DNA from: Microbacterium bovistercoris
GTDB lineage: Bacteria > Actinomycetota > Actinomycetes > Actinomycetales > Microbacteriaceae
Reading direction: 5' to 3'
Length of the DNA stretch: 64,000 nt
Assembly (NCBI RefSeq): GCF_003387575.1
Contig: NZ_QUAB01000042.1
Coordinates: 24,906-88,905, forward strand
The position numbers were made by a program, and so were the translations under genes. Position 1 is the first letter of the stretch. The number at the start of each line of letters is the position of its first letter. The notes beneath the pieces were generated by a model. The model was not told the origin of the DNA, made no database searches, and saw only the letters and a program-made list of their open reading frames with translations. Positions 18,957 through 26,964 of the stretch are shown one piece after another.

Positions 18957-20317
18957 CCGCCCTGGAGCGGCTCCGCGAGGTGCTGGGCGGGCTCGTCGAC
19001 ACCGAGCCCGCTGCGCTCGAGGCCGCGCGCTCCGATCGTTCGGGACATGCCGCGCAGGGACGCCCGCTGGCGGTCGTGCACGCCGAGACCGTCGAACACG
19101 TGCAGCAGACCCTGCGTATCGCCACGGCGACCGGCACGCCGGTCGTCGTCCGCGGAGCCGGCACGGGCCTGGCAGGTGCGGCGAACGCCGGAAGCGGCGA
19201 GATCGTCCTCTCCACCGCCCGGATGACCCGCGTCCTCGAGGTGCGGCCGGAAGACCTGCTGGCCGTCGTCGAGCCGGGCATCCTGAACGCCGATCTGAAC
19301 ACCGAGCTCGATCGGTACGGCCTGTGGTGGGCGCCGGATCCGGCCAGCCGTGAGATCTCGACCGTCGGCGGCAACATCGCCACCGGTGCCGGCGGGCTGC
19401 TGTGCGCGAAGTACGGGGTGGTCCGCGACGCGGTACTGGCCGTCGACCTGGTGCTGGCCGACGGCCGCCTGCTGCACCTGGGACACCGTTCGGTGAAGGG
19501 CGTCACCGGTCTCGACCTGACCTCGCTGGTGATCGGCTCGGAGGGGACGCTCGGCGTCATCGTGGGGGCGACGCTGCGGCTCCGCCGCCGCGTCGAAGGC
19601 GAGGTCTGCACGCTCGCCGCACTGTTCCCCGGGGTGCGCGACGCCGCTGCGGCCTCCGCCGCTGTGACTGCGGCCGGTGCGCAGCCGGCGATCATGGAGC
19701 TGATGGACGCCGCGAGTCTCGAGGCCGTGCACGCCCTGCTCGGGATCCCCGCACCGGTGCCCGGCGCCGCGCAGCTCACGATCCGCACCGACGGCCCCGC
19801 CGCCCGTGCCGAGGCCGAGCGCATCGTCGGCGTCCTCCGGGCCGCGGGCGGTGACGTCGCGTGGAGCGCGGATGCCGAGGAGGGCGAGCGCCTGCTCGCG
19901 ATCCGCCGGTCGATGCACGCCGCGATGGCGAGCCTGGGCACCACGCTCATCGAGGACGTCTCGGTGCCGCGCAGTGCCATGCCGGCGATGTTCGACGAGA
20001 TCGCTCGGATCGAGCAGGCCTACGGCATCCGGATCCCCACCGTCGCGCACGCCGGCGACGGGAACCTGCATCCGAACTTCATCATCGACGGCGACGAGGT
20101 GCCGCCGCACATCTGGGAGGCCGCCGGCGAGCTGTTCCGCGCCGCGCTGCGCCTGGGCGGCACGCTGACCGGCGAGCATGGCATCGGCACGCTGAAGAGC
20201 CGCTGGCTGGCCGAAGAGCTCGGCGACGACCAGTGGGAGCTGCAGCGGCAGATCGTGCGCGTCTTCGACCCGCAGGGCATTCTCAACCCAGGAAAGGTGT
20301 TCGCTCCCCATGACTGA
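18953..20317 (+). CDS. FAD-binding oxidoreductase of the GlcD/D-lactate dehydrogenase type
   Basis: The 454-residue protein has an N-terminal FAD_binding_4 (PCMH) fold with VVVRGAGTGLAGAANAG near residue 62, PDPASREISTVGGNIATGAGG near 126 and KGVTGLDLTSLVIGSEGTLGV near 180, then the FAD-oxidase C-terminal domain with GDGNLHPNF near 366 and GEHGIGTLK near 405. Members oxidise 2-hydroxy acids such as glycolate or D-lactate and pass electrons to a quinone or another acceptor. The substrate cannot be fixed from sequence. It overlaps the genes on both sides (four and eight bases). Confidence 0.88.
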   Translation: MTALERLREVLGGLVDTEPAALEAARSDRSGHAAQGRPLAVVHAETVEHVQQTLRIATATGTPVVVRGAGTGLAGAANAGSGEIVLSTARMTRVLEVRPEDLLAVVEPGILNADLNTELDRYGLWWAPDPASREISTVGGNIATGAGGLLCAKYGVVRDAVLAVDLVLADGRLLHLGHRSVKGVTGLDLTSLVIGSEGTLGVIVGATLRLRRRVEGEVCTLAALFPGVRDAAAASAAVTAAGAQPAIMELMDAASLEAVHALLGIPAPVPGAAQLTIRTDGPAARAEAERIVGVLRAAGGDVAWSADAEEGERLLAIRRSMHAAMASLGTTLIEDVSVPRSAMPAMFDEIARIEQAYGIRIPTVAHAGDGNLHPNFIIDGDEVPPHIWEAAGELFRAALRLGGTLTGEHGIGTLKSRWLAEELGDDQWELQRQIVRVFDPQGILNPGKVFAPHD

Positions 20318-20705
20318 CATCCACGTGAGCGCGGCCGTCATCACCGACAGCGAAGGACGTGCGCTGCTGGTGCGCAAGAACGGCACAGAGCGCTTCATGC
20401 AGCCCGGGGGCAAGCCCGAGGCCGGCGAGAGCGCAGCGGAGACGCTGGTGCGGGAACTGCGCGAGGAACTGGGCCTTGTCGTGTTCCAGGACCAGCTGCG
20501 CCCGCTCGGCACGTTCGTGTCGGAGGCCGCCAACGAACCGGGTCACCGCGTGGTCGCGACCGCGTTCGCCATGACCGCCGAGCCCGACGACGTCGTCGTG
20601 CAGGCCGAGCTCGCCGAGCTGCGCTGGATCGCCGAGTCCGAGCAGGGTTCGCTCCCCCTGGCGCCGCTCAGCGAGGAGCATCTGCTCCCGATCGCCTGGG
20701 GCTGA
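20310..20705 (+). CDS. Nudix hydrolase
   Basis: The 131-residue protein carries the Nudix box in the segment GKPEAGESAAETLVRELREE plus LGLV (about residues 34-57), with the family spacing G-x5-E-x7-REUxEExGU and the metal-binding glutamates. It probably hydrolyses a nucleoside diphosphate derivative or an oxidised nucleotide. It overlaps the flavoenzyme gene by eight bases, so it is co-translated with it. A short CCCTCGAGGG palindrome at 20708-20717 separates it from the convergent nagB. Confidence 0.9.
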   Translation: MTDIHVSAAVITDSEGRALLVRKNGTERFMQPGGKPEAGESAAETLVRELREELGLVVFQDQLRPLGTFVSEAANEPGHRVVATAFAMTAEPDDVVVQAELAELRWIAESEQGSLPLAPLSEEHLLPIAWG

Positions 20706-20717
20706 ATCCCTCGAGGG

Positions 20718-21497
20718 TCAGATGCCCTGCCAGGCGGGCTTGTTCGCGAAGGTGTAGCGGTAGTAGTCCGCGAGCTTCAGCTTCGACGCCGCGGCCTCGT
20801 CGACGACGACGGTCGCGTGCTCGTGCAGCTGGATGGCGGATGCCGGCAGGATGGCCGACACCGGGCCCTCGACGGCGTCGGCGATCGCCTGCGCCTTGCC
20901 CTCGCCGAAGGCCAGCAGCACGAGGTGCCTGGCGCGCAGGATGGTGCCCAGTCCCTGCGTGATGCAGTGTCGCGGAACCTGGTCGATCGAGTCGAAGAAG
21001 CGTGCGTTGTCCTCACGGGTCTGCTCGGTGAGCGTCTTCACGCGCGTGCGCGAGGCGAACGAGGAGCCGGGCTCGTTGAAGCCGATGTGCCCGTCGGTTC
21101 CGATGCCGAGGATCTGCAGGTCCACTCCGCCGGCGGCCTCGATCGCCGCCTCGTAATCGGCCCCGGCGTGCTGGATCGTCTCATCGGACCCGTTCGGCAC
21201 GTGCACGCGGGCGGGGTCGAGTCCGAGCGGCTCGACGACCTCGCGGGTGATCACCGAGCGGTAGCTCTCGGGGTGCGCAGGGTCGAGTCCGACGTACTCG
21301 TCGAGTGCGAAGCCGCGCACCTGCGACAGGTCACGCCCCTCGACGCGCTGCGCGAGCGCCTTGTAGACGCCCAGCGGCGTGGAGCCGGTCGCCAGCCCCA
21401 GTACGGCATCGGCCTTGCGGTCCAGCAGCTCGACGATCTCCTGGGCGACCAGCGCGCCGGCGGCAGCTGCGTTCTCGACGATGACGACTTCAGCCAT
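20718..21497 (-). CDS. nagB: Glucosamine-6-phosphate deaminase NagB
   Basis: NagB converts glucosamine-6-phosphate to fructose-6-phosphate and ammonia, the step that brings amino sugars into glycolysis. The 259-residue length is typical. LGLATGSTPLGVYKAL near residue 34, FALDEYVGLDPAHPESY near 62 and LGIGTDGHIGFNEPGSSF near 130 hold the active-site residues. It overlaps the ROK kinase gene by eight bases and is the last gene of the regulator-kinase-nagB operon. Confidence 0.96.
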   Translation of the reverse strand: MAEVVIVENAAAAGALVAQEIVELLDRKADAVLGLATGSTPLGVYKALAQRVEGRDLSQVRGFALDEYVGLDPAHPESYRSVITREVVEPLGLDPARVHVPNGSDETIQHAGADYEAAIEAAGGVDLQILGIGTDGHIGFNEPGSSFASRTRVKTLTEQTREDNARFFDSIDQVPRHCITQGLGTILRARHLVLLAFGEGKAQAIADAVEGPVSAILPASAIQLHEHATVVVDEAAASKLKLADYYRYTFANKPAWQGI

Positions 21498-22467
21498 GAG
21501 CGGCGGTCTCCTTCACGGGGATGGTGCACTCGACCGGTGCCGCGACCAGCAGAGCGGCGCCGAGGGCCGCGACCGGTGATCCGGTCGGCAGCAGTTCGAT
21601 TCTCTCATCGAGACGCAGCGAGCGCATGAACGCGGAGTTCTCGGCGTCGGCCCGCAGCGTCTGCACGATGTCGGCCTCCAGCCGCGCGCCGAGAGCGGTC
21701 AGCCCGCCGCCGATGACGACGGTCTCGACGTCGACCGAGAGCACCAGGATGCGCACGGCGGCCGCCGCTCCCCTGGCGAGGTCGGCACGGAGCCCCGCGG
21801 CCACGGGGTCACCGGCCTCTGCTGCGTCGAAGATGTCGAGCACGGGCAGCTCGCCCGGGCGTCCCCACGCCCGCGCCAGTGCCCCGCCGCCGCACAGCGT
21901 CTCGACGCAGCCGCGCTGGCCGCATCCGCACACGCGACCGTGCGGATCGACCGAGATGTGCCCCACTTCACCGGCGCTGCCGTGCATGCCGCGCCAGATG
22001 CGGCCGTCGGTGATGACGCCGGCGGCGACGCCGGTGCCGAGGTTGAGGTACGCCATGGAGGCGTCGCCGGGGCGCAGCGAGGCGGCTCCCAGGGCGGCGG
22101 CCTTGACGTCGTTCTCCACGGCGAACGGCGCGTCGATCACCGGCCGGGCGCGCTCGGCGATGTCGAGCGACTCGACCCCGAGGTTGACGGCGTGCAGCAC
22201 GCGGCCGGAGGCGCTGTCCACCATGCCGGGGATGCCGACCCCGACGGAGGCGATGTCGGAGATGCTGAAGCCGGCCTCGTCGGCGAGCGCGAAGGTGGTC
22301 TCGATGATGCCCTGCACGACCGCGTCCGGGCCCCAGCCGGTGGGGCGGCGCACGCGCCCGACGATCTCGCCCGAGCCGTCGACGGCGACGGCATCCGTCT
22401 TGGTTCCGCCGACATCAAGGCCCACTCGTATGGCCCGGCCTTCCAGCCGGGCGATCCCTGCCGCCAT
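21490..22467 (-). CDS. ROK-family sugar kinase, probable N-acetylglucosamine kinase
   Basis: The 325-residue protein is a ROK kinase: an N-terminal ATP-binding DVGGTKTDAV (18-27), the sugar-binding GEVGHISVD segment, and the zinc site H-x-CGCGQRGCVE near residue 181. It lacks a DNA-binding domain, unlike the neighbouring ROK regulator. Placed between the regulator and nagB it most likely phosphorylates GlcNAc (to the NagA substrate) or glucosamine. The ATG follows directly after the regulator's TAG stop, with no gap. Confidence 0.88.
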   Translation of the reverse strand: MAAGIARLEGRAIRVGLDVGGTKTDAVAVDGSGEIVGRVRRPTGWGPDAVVQGIIETTFALADEAGFSISDIASVGVGIPGMVDSASGRVLHAVNLGVESLDIAERARPVIDAPFAVENDVKAAALGAASLRPGDASMAYLNLGTGVAAGVITDGRIWRGMHGSAGEVGHISVDPHGRVCGCGQRGCVETLCGGGALARAWGRPGELPVLDIFDAAEAGDPVAAGLRADLARGAAAAVRILVLSVDVETVVIGGGLTALGARLEADIVQTLRADAENSAFMRSLRLDERIELLPTGSPVAALGAALLVAAPVECTIPVKETAAHG

Positions 22468-23655
22468 CTACGAGACTCCCAGCTGACCGGACAGGACCAT
22501 CACCGCGGCACCGCGCAGCACGATGTCGTCTTGATGGGTGAGACGGATGGCGACATCGTCGAAGATCCCCTCCAGGGTGCGGGCTCGCAGTGTGCTGATC
22601 GCCGCGTCGATGAGGACGTCGCCGAGCAGCTCGGGTGGTCCGGAGAGCACGATATCGGACAGGTCGAGGGCTGCGACGATCGGCGCGATGCCGATGGCCA
22701 TCCGTGCACCGGCGTCGCGGAGGATGTCGTCGCGGGCGGACGGATCCTCCTCGATCGCGGCCGTGAGGCGGGTGACGTTGACCCAGGCCTCGAGGCAGCC
22801 GTCCTTGCCGCAGACGCAGCGCGGTCCGCCGTCGGTGCCGACCACGACGTGGCCGATCTCCCCCGCGGCGAAGCGGCTGCCGAGCAGCGGCTGGCTGCCG
22901 GTGATCAGCCCGGCGCCGACGCCGCGGCCGATCTTGATGAGCATGAAGTCGCTGCGCTCCTCACCGAAGGTGTACTCGGCGAGGACTGCGGCGTTGGCGT
23001 CGTTGCGGACGATGACCGGAAGGTCCAGGTCGAGACCGAGGCGGGACTCGAGCGGGAAGCCGTGCCAGCCGAGGTTGGGCGAGCTGAGCACGACGCCGTC
23101 CGAACGCACGATGCCCTGTGCGCCGATTCCGACGCCGAGCAGCGGGCGGGTGGATGCCGCGACCAGCTCGCGGGCGAGGGCCAGCGTGGCCGCGTAAGCG
23201 GCATCGCCGTCCATGTCATCAGGCCTGGCCACCGTGCGTCTCTCGACGACGTCGCCGTCCAGGCTCATCACGGCGCCCTCGAAGTACGTCGGCCCCGAGA
23301 GGTCGATGCCGATGATCTGATGTCCGCCGCGGTCGATGTCGACGAGGATCGGCGGCTTGCCGGGCCCCACCGTCTCGCGCACGCCGATCTCGACGACGAT
23401 GCCGTCGGCGATGAACTCCGCGACCAGATCGGAGATCGTCACCCTGGTCAGTCCGGTCTCACGCGACAGGTCGGCGCGACTCATGGCCCCGGAGTGGTAC
23501 AGCGTCTGCAGGACGAGGGCGCGGTTGTGCCCGCGCGCGTGCTCGGGGAGAACCTTGGCACGGGACCGCAGGCGCCGCACGGGTCCGAAGGCGTGCGCCG
23601 GCGCGCCGAGGTGATCCATCGACGTCGGCGTGCGCAGTTCATCCGGTTCGGACAT
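22468..23655 (-). CDS. ROK-family transcriptional regulator (NagC/XylR-like)
   Basis: The 395-residue protein has an N-terminal winged helix (about 40-100, with SRADLSRETGLTRVTISDLV) fused to a ROK sugar-binding domain containing GEIGHVVVG and the zinc-binding CVCGKDGCLEAW. Such proteins repress amino-sugar or xylose genes and release DNA on binding the sugar or its phosphate. It heads the regulator-kinase-nagB operon, and a 25-bp palindrome overlapping its own start region is the likely autoregulatory operator. GlcNAc-6-phosphate or GlcNAc is the expected effector, by context only. Confidence 0.9.
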   Translation of the reverse strand: MSEPDELRTPTSMDHLGAPAHAFGPVRRLRSRAKVLPEHARGHNRALVLQTLYHSGAMSRADLSRETGLTRVTISDLVAEFIADGIVVEIGVRETVGPGKPPILVDIDRGGHQIIGIDLSGPTYFEGAVMSLDGDVVERRTVARPDDMDGDAAYAATLALARELVAASTRPLLGVGIGAQGIVRSDGVVLSSPNLGWHGFPLESRLGLDLDLPVIVRNDANAAVLAEYTFGEERSDFMLIKIGRGVGAGLITGSQPLLGSRFAAGEIGHVVVGTDGGPRCVCGKDGCLEAWVNVTRLTAAIEEDPSARDDILRDAGARMAIGIAPIVAALDLSDIVLSGPPELLGDVLIDAAISTLRARTLEGIFDDVAIRLTHQDDIVLRGAAVMVLSGQLGVS

Positions 23656-23656
23656 G

Positions 23657-23681
23657 TTTGTTAGTAGACCTTACGAACAAA
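23657..23681. promoter_or_regulatory. Palindromic operator upstream of the ROK regulator
   Basis: TTTGTTAGTAG and TTACGAACAAA are inverted arms matching at 9 of 11 positions around a 3-base centre. The site lies one base upstream of the regulator ATG and covers the TAAGGT-like -10 element on the minus strand, where a bound repressor would block transcription. Confidence 0.7.
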
Positions 23682-23734
23682 ATTTTCGCAACCCTTCTCG
23701 CCCGCGCGGGCGACCAGGTTACCGAAACGTTACT

Positions 23735-26209
23735 TTACCCTGATTCCTCGCCGCCAGCGGCAGGATCGCCGACACGCTCGGCCGACAGACCCGTGACGAG
23801 ATCCGCCACGATCGCCTCCCGCTGGGCGAGCGTCAAGGGTTTGCCGGGGATGCCTGGACGGCGCTGCGCCGGCGTCGGACCATCCAGTGGGCGGTACCGC
23901 ACGCCGGCCGCGTCGAGCCGGCGCAGCTGCACAGGCAGCCGGTGCGCGAATCCGTCGAACGACGGCGGCTCTCCCCCCTCCCACAGCCGTTCCGCGATCG
24001 CGGACAGCCGCGGGAACACGGCGAAGTCGACGCGGTCGCGCGTCGGCAGATGCTCGCTCCACACATTCGCCTGCCCGCCCTCGGCGCTGCCCGGCACGCG
24101 CAGGGTGTAGGCGCGCTCGATCGGCAGCGGAGGACCGACCCTGATCGGCTCATCCTCGGACTCGGACTGCGGATAGTCCAGGTAGGCCTCCAGATCGGGA
24201 CAGGCCACCACCGGGATGTCGCACCGCAGCGCCTCGGCCAGCGCCACCGGACCGCGCCAGGCGAGCACACGCACGCCGTCGGGAACGTCGCCGGCCAGCA
24301 CCTCGTCCCAGGCCAGTGCCGTGCGTCCGCGCGAGCGGACATGGGCCACGAACGCTCGCGTGAACCACGGCTGCACCTCCTGCGGAGACGACAGGCCGAG
24401 CTCCCGCATCCGTTCCTGTGCAGCGGGACTGGCCACCCACTCGTCGGTCGGCACCTCATCACCGCCGGTGCCGATCCACTCCGCGTCGAACTGATCGCAC
24501 AGCGCGTCGATCGCCGCGCGACCGAAGGCGAGCGAAGCCTCCGTCGGCGCCAGCACGCGCCGGTTCACGCCGAACCGCTCCCACGCGCCGTCCGGAGCAC
24601 CGGACACATCGGTGTTGCCGAGTTCGGGATAGGCGGCGATCGCCGCCTGCACATGCCCGGGAAGCTCGACCTCGGGAACGATCGTCACGAACCGCTCGGA
24701 CGCGTACGCGACGAGATCGCGGATGTCGTCGCGGCGGTAGAAGCCCTCGTGCGCGCCGGGCTCCACGGTCGCCAGCGGGCCGTGACCGAGCTGCGTGGCA
24801 TGCCGCACCGCACCCACCTCGGCGAGCCGAGGGTATCCCGGCACCTCGAAGCGCCAGCCCTGGTCGTCGGAGAGGTGCAGATGCAGCACGTTCAGATGAT
24901 GCGCGGCGAGCAGGTCGATCATCCGCCGCACCTCCTCGACGGGGCGGAAGTGCCGGGCCACGTCGAGCATGAGCCCTCGCCAGCCGAACGCGGGCTCTCC
25001 CCGCCACGTTCCCGCCGGAAGGCGGCTGCCGAGCGGATGCTCCGGATCGCACAGCTGCCGCAGGACGGTCGTCCCGCGGAACACGCCCTCCGCCGAGCCG
25101 CCGGCGACGTCGATGCCGGAGGCTCCCACCCTGATGCGGAACGCCTCCGGGCCGCCGATCTCCGCATCGACGCGCAGCGCGATCGCGGGCAGCGCGTCGT
25201 CCGGCTCGCCCACGTCGAGCGCTCCGCGCAGCAGCTCGGCGACGCCGTGCAGACCGTCCGGCGCTCGCACGGCGGTGCCGGCGAGCAGCACGAACGGCAC
25301 CGCATCGGGGTCGATCTCGCACTCGGCCCTCGGCACCGTCGCGCGATGCGGCGGCGGTGGCTTGCGCAGCGTGCACCCCGGCATCGCCCCGGTGGGCTCG
25401 CCGTCCGACAGCACTGGCACGCCTGACACGAGGACCTCGAGGATGCCGGACTGCGCCGCATCCGGTGCGTCGGACCACGCGAGTCCTTCGAGCCTTGCGG
25501 GGTCGAAGAGCACGAGATCAGCTGCCGCACCCTCGCGGATCACTCCGCGCGGCATGTCGCCGAGGTGCAGGCCGAGGCGTTCCGCCGGACCTGCCGAGAA
25601 CTCCCGCACGACCTGCTCGACGGTCGGCGCGTGGAGGGGCGCCTGGGGCACGCCGCCCTCGCCCCAGAGCCCGCCGCGCTCCTCCACGACGCGGCGCAGC
25701 GCCTCATGCTCGGCCGCGGCGGCCGCGGTCCCCGGCACGGGCGCGAGGACGCCCCACGCTCCTGCGTCGAGCTCTTCCGCCAGCATCCGCAGCAGGTCGT
25801 CCATCCCGGCCGACGCCGGCCGGTCTCCGGCGCCGGTCGCCCGCCGACGCAGGTCGTCCAACGGCACGAGCACGACGGCGTTGCCCGGGGTCGCCGCATC
25901 GGAGCGGTGCCCGCCGATCGCGGCGGTCGTCACGCCGCGGCGGAGTGCGTCATCCGAGGCGGCATCGCCGGACCGCGGGCTCAGGTCGATGAACCCCGGG
26001 GCCAGGGCCAGTCCCGTGGCATCCGTCTCCACGGCGCCTTCGGGGAGCTCGAACCGGTCCTCATCGCCGGGACGGCGGATGCCGATGATCCGGGAGCCCT
26101 CGATCGCCACATCCGCGACGTACCGGGACGCCCCGCTGCCGTCGACGACCGTGGCCGCGCGGAAGACCCGGACCCGTCCGGCCGCGGCGAGCACGGCGCT
26201 CAGAAGCAC
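23735..26209 (-). CDS. Fusion of a degenerate D-aminoacylase-like domain with a GH20 beta-hexosaminidase
   Basis: The 824-residue protein has two parts. Residues 18-285 resemble an N-acyl-D-amino-acid deacylase (ATVVDGSGASRYVADVAIEG, APGFID near 70, and the C-terminal GVIREGAAADLVLFDPARL plus VLVSGVPVLSDGEPTGAMPG), but the HxH metal motif is replaced by LSPRSGD, the usual cysteine after GVTT is absent, and most of the barrel is missing, so this part should be catalytically dead. Residues 300-780 are a complete GH20 enzyme with [22 protein letters not shown] and the catalytic D584-E585 in GTGGDEVPT. There is no signal peptide. The start is uncertain: GTG at 26209, or GTG at 26194 just after a small upstream ORF ends. 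It lies beside the nag operon. Confidence 0.85.
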   Translation of the reverse strand: MLLSAVLAAAGRVRVFRAATVVDGSGASRYVADVAIEGSRIIGIRRPGDEDRFELPEGAVETDATGLALAPGFIDLSPRSGDAASDDALRRGVTTAAIGGHRSDAATPGNAVVLVPLDDLRRRATGAGDRPASAGMDDLLRMLAEELDAGAWGVLAPVPGTAAAAAEHEALRRVVEERGGLWGEGGVPQAPLHAPTVEQVVREFSAGPAERLGLHLGDMPRGVIREGAAADLVLFDPARLEGLAWSDAPDAAQSGILEVLVSGVPVLSDGEPTGAMPGCTLRKPPPPHRATVPRAECEIDPDAVPFVLLAGTAVRAPDGLHGVAELLRGALDVGEPDDALPAIALRVDAEIGGPEAFRIRVGASGIDVAGGSAEGVFRGTTVLRQLCDPEHPLGSRLPAGTWRGEPAFGWRGLMLDVARHFRPVEEVRRMIDLLAAHHLNVLHLHLSDDQGWRFEVPGYPRLAEVGAVRHATQLGHGPLATVEPGAHEGFYRRDDIRDLVAYASERFVTIVPEVELPGHVQAAIAAYPELGNTDVSGAPDGAWERFGVNRRVLAPTEASLAFGRAAIDALCDQFDAEWIGTGGDEVPTDEWVASPAAQERMRELGLSSPQEVQPWFTRAFVAHVRSRGRTALAWDEVLAGDVPDGVRVLAWRGPVALAEALRCDIPVVACPDLEAYLDYPQSESEDEPIRVGPPLPIERAYTLRVPGSAEGGQANVWSEHLPTRDRVDFAVFPRLSAIAERLWEGGEPPSFDGFAHRLPVQLRRLDAAGVRYRPLDGPTPAQRRPGIPGKPLTLAQREAIVADLVTGLSAERVGDPAAGGEESG

Positions 26210-26250
26210 GGGCCCACCGTCCGCAGGGCCGAGGAGATTCGTAGGGGCAT
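26200..26250 (-). CDS. Possible leaderless 16-residue leader ORF before the fusion hexosaminidase
   Basis: An ATG six bases after TAGTTT opens a frame (MPLRISSALRTVGPCF) whose TGA falls inside the first codons of the fusion gene, six bases before the in-frame GTG at 26194. The geometry mirrors the leader ORF of the MFS gene at 4546. Alternatively the true protein start is unclear because of a sequencing shift here. Confidence 0.35.
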   Translation of the reverse strand: MPLRISSALRTVGPCF

Positions 26251-26256
26251 CTCACA

Positions 26257-26262
26257 AAACTA
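26257..26262 (-). promoter_or_regulatory. -10 box TAGTTT upstream of the fusion hexosaminidase
   Basis: TAGTTT-TGTGAG-ATG on the minus strand; the ATG is that of the small ORF at 26250. Confidence 0.5.
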
Positions 26263-26362
26263 CCGGCCGACGCCCGATTCCGGCGCCCCGTGCCACCTGT
26301 GGTTGACTTGGCGCCGTTCGTTTTCGCGGGGAGACGCCCCGCGAGGGAGGGAAACGCACCTG

Positions 26363-26839
26363 ATGAACCGCCGTATCGCCGCCATCGCCATCGCCGCCGT
26401 CGCGATCCTGGGCCTCAGCGCCTGCTCCGGCACGCCCGCTTCCGACTCGTCCTCGGGCAAGTCGAGCTCCGCGTCGAAGGAAGCGCCTGAGACGACCGAT
26501 CAGTCGGTCGCCGACGCCTGCAAGATCGCCACCGACAAGGTGTCCGCAGCCAGCAGCGGCCTGCAGGACATCGACATGTCGAAGGCCGCCAGCGACCCGC
26601 AGGGCACGATCGATGCTCTCACGACGCTCGTCGACAGCCTCGGCGAGGCATCCGAGTCGGTCTCCAACCCCGAGGTCAAGGCCGCGGTCACGGACTTCCA
26701 CGACTCCTACGCGCAGCTTCGCGACGTGTTCAAGAAGGTCGTCGTCGACGGCGACACCTCGGCCGCGTCCGACATCAGCACGCTCACGGGAGACCTGAAC
26801 GACTCGGTGAAGGCGCTCACGGAGCTCTGCACGGCCTGA
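26363..26839 (+). CDS. Ala/Ser-rich lipoprotein of unknown function
   Basis: The 158-residue protein has a lipoprotein signal with lipobox LSAC (Cys21), a Ser/Lys-rich linker and a helical domain with two cysteines (DACKIAT and ELCTA). It is likely anchored to the outer face of the membrane. A GCGGGGAGACGCCCCGC hairpin (about 26329-26342) lies in its leader, and TTGACT at 26303 could be a -35 element. No family was recognised. Confidence 0.75.
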   Translation: MNRRIAAIAIAAVAILGLSACSGTPASDSSSGKSSSASKEAPETTDQSVADACKIATDKVSAASSGLQDIDMSKAASDPQGTIDALTTLVDSLGEASESVSNPEVKAAVTDFHDSYAQLRDVFKKVVVDGDTSAASDISTLTGDLNDSVKALTELCTA

Positions 26840-26851
26840 GCCGACACGACC

Positions 26852-26890
26852 TCGAGGGCGGGTGCTGCATCGTGCGGCATCCGCCCTCGA
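26852..26890 (+). terminator. Terminator after the lipoprotein gene
   Basis: TCGAGGGCGG and CCGCCCTCGA pair around an 18-base loop that itself contains TGC/GCA, starting 13 bases after the stop codon. Confidence 0.75.
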
Positions 26891-26964
26891 ACGTTGCTCC
26901 CCCGTTATGAAGCTTCCCGTATCATAGACAGTGGAGGGTTGTCCGAAGACACGGGGGTGAGTTC

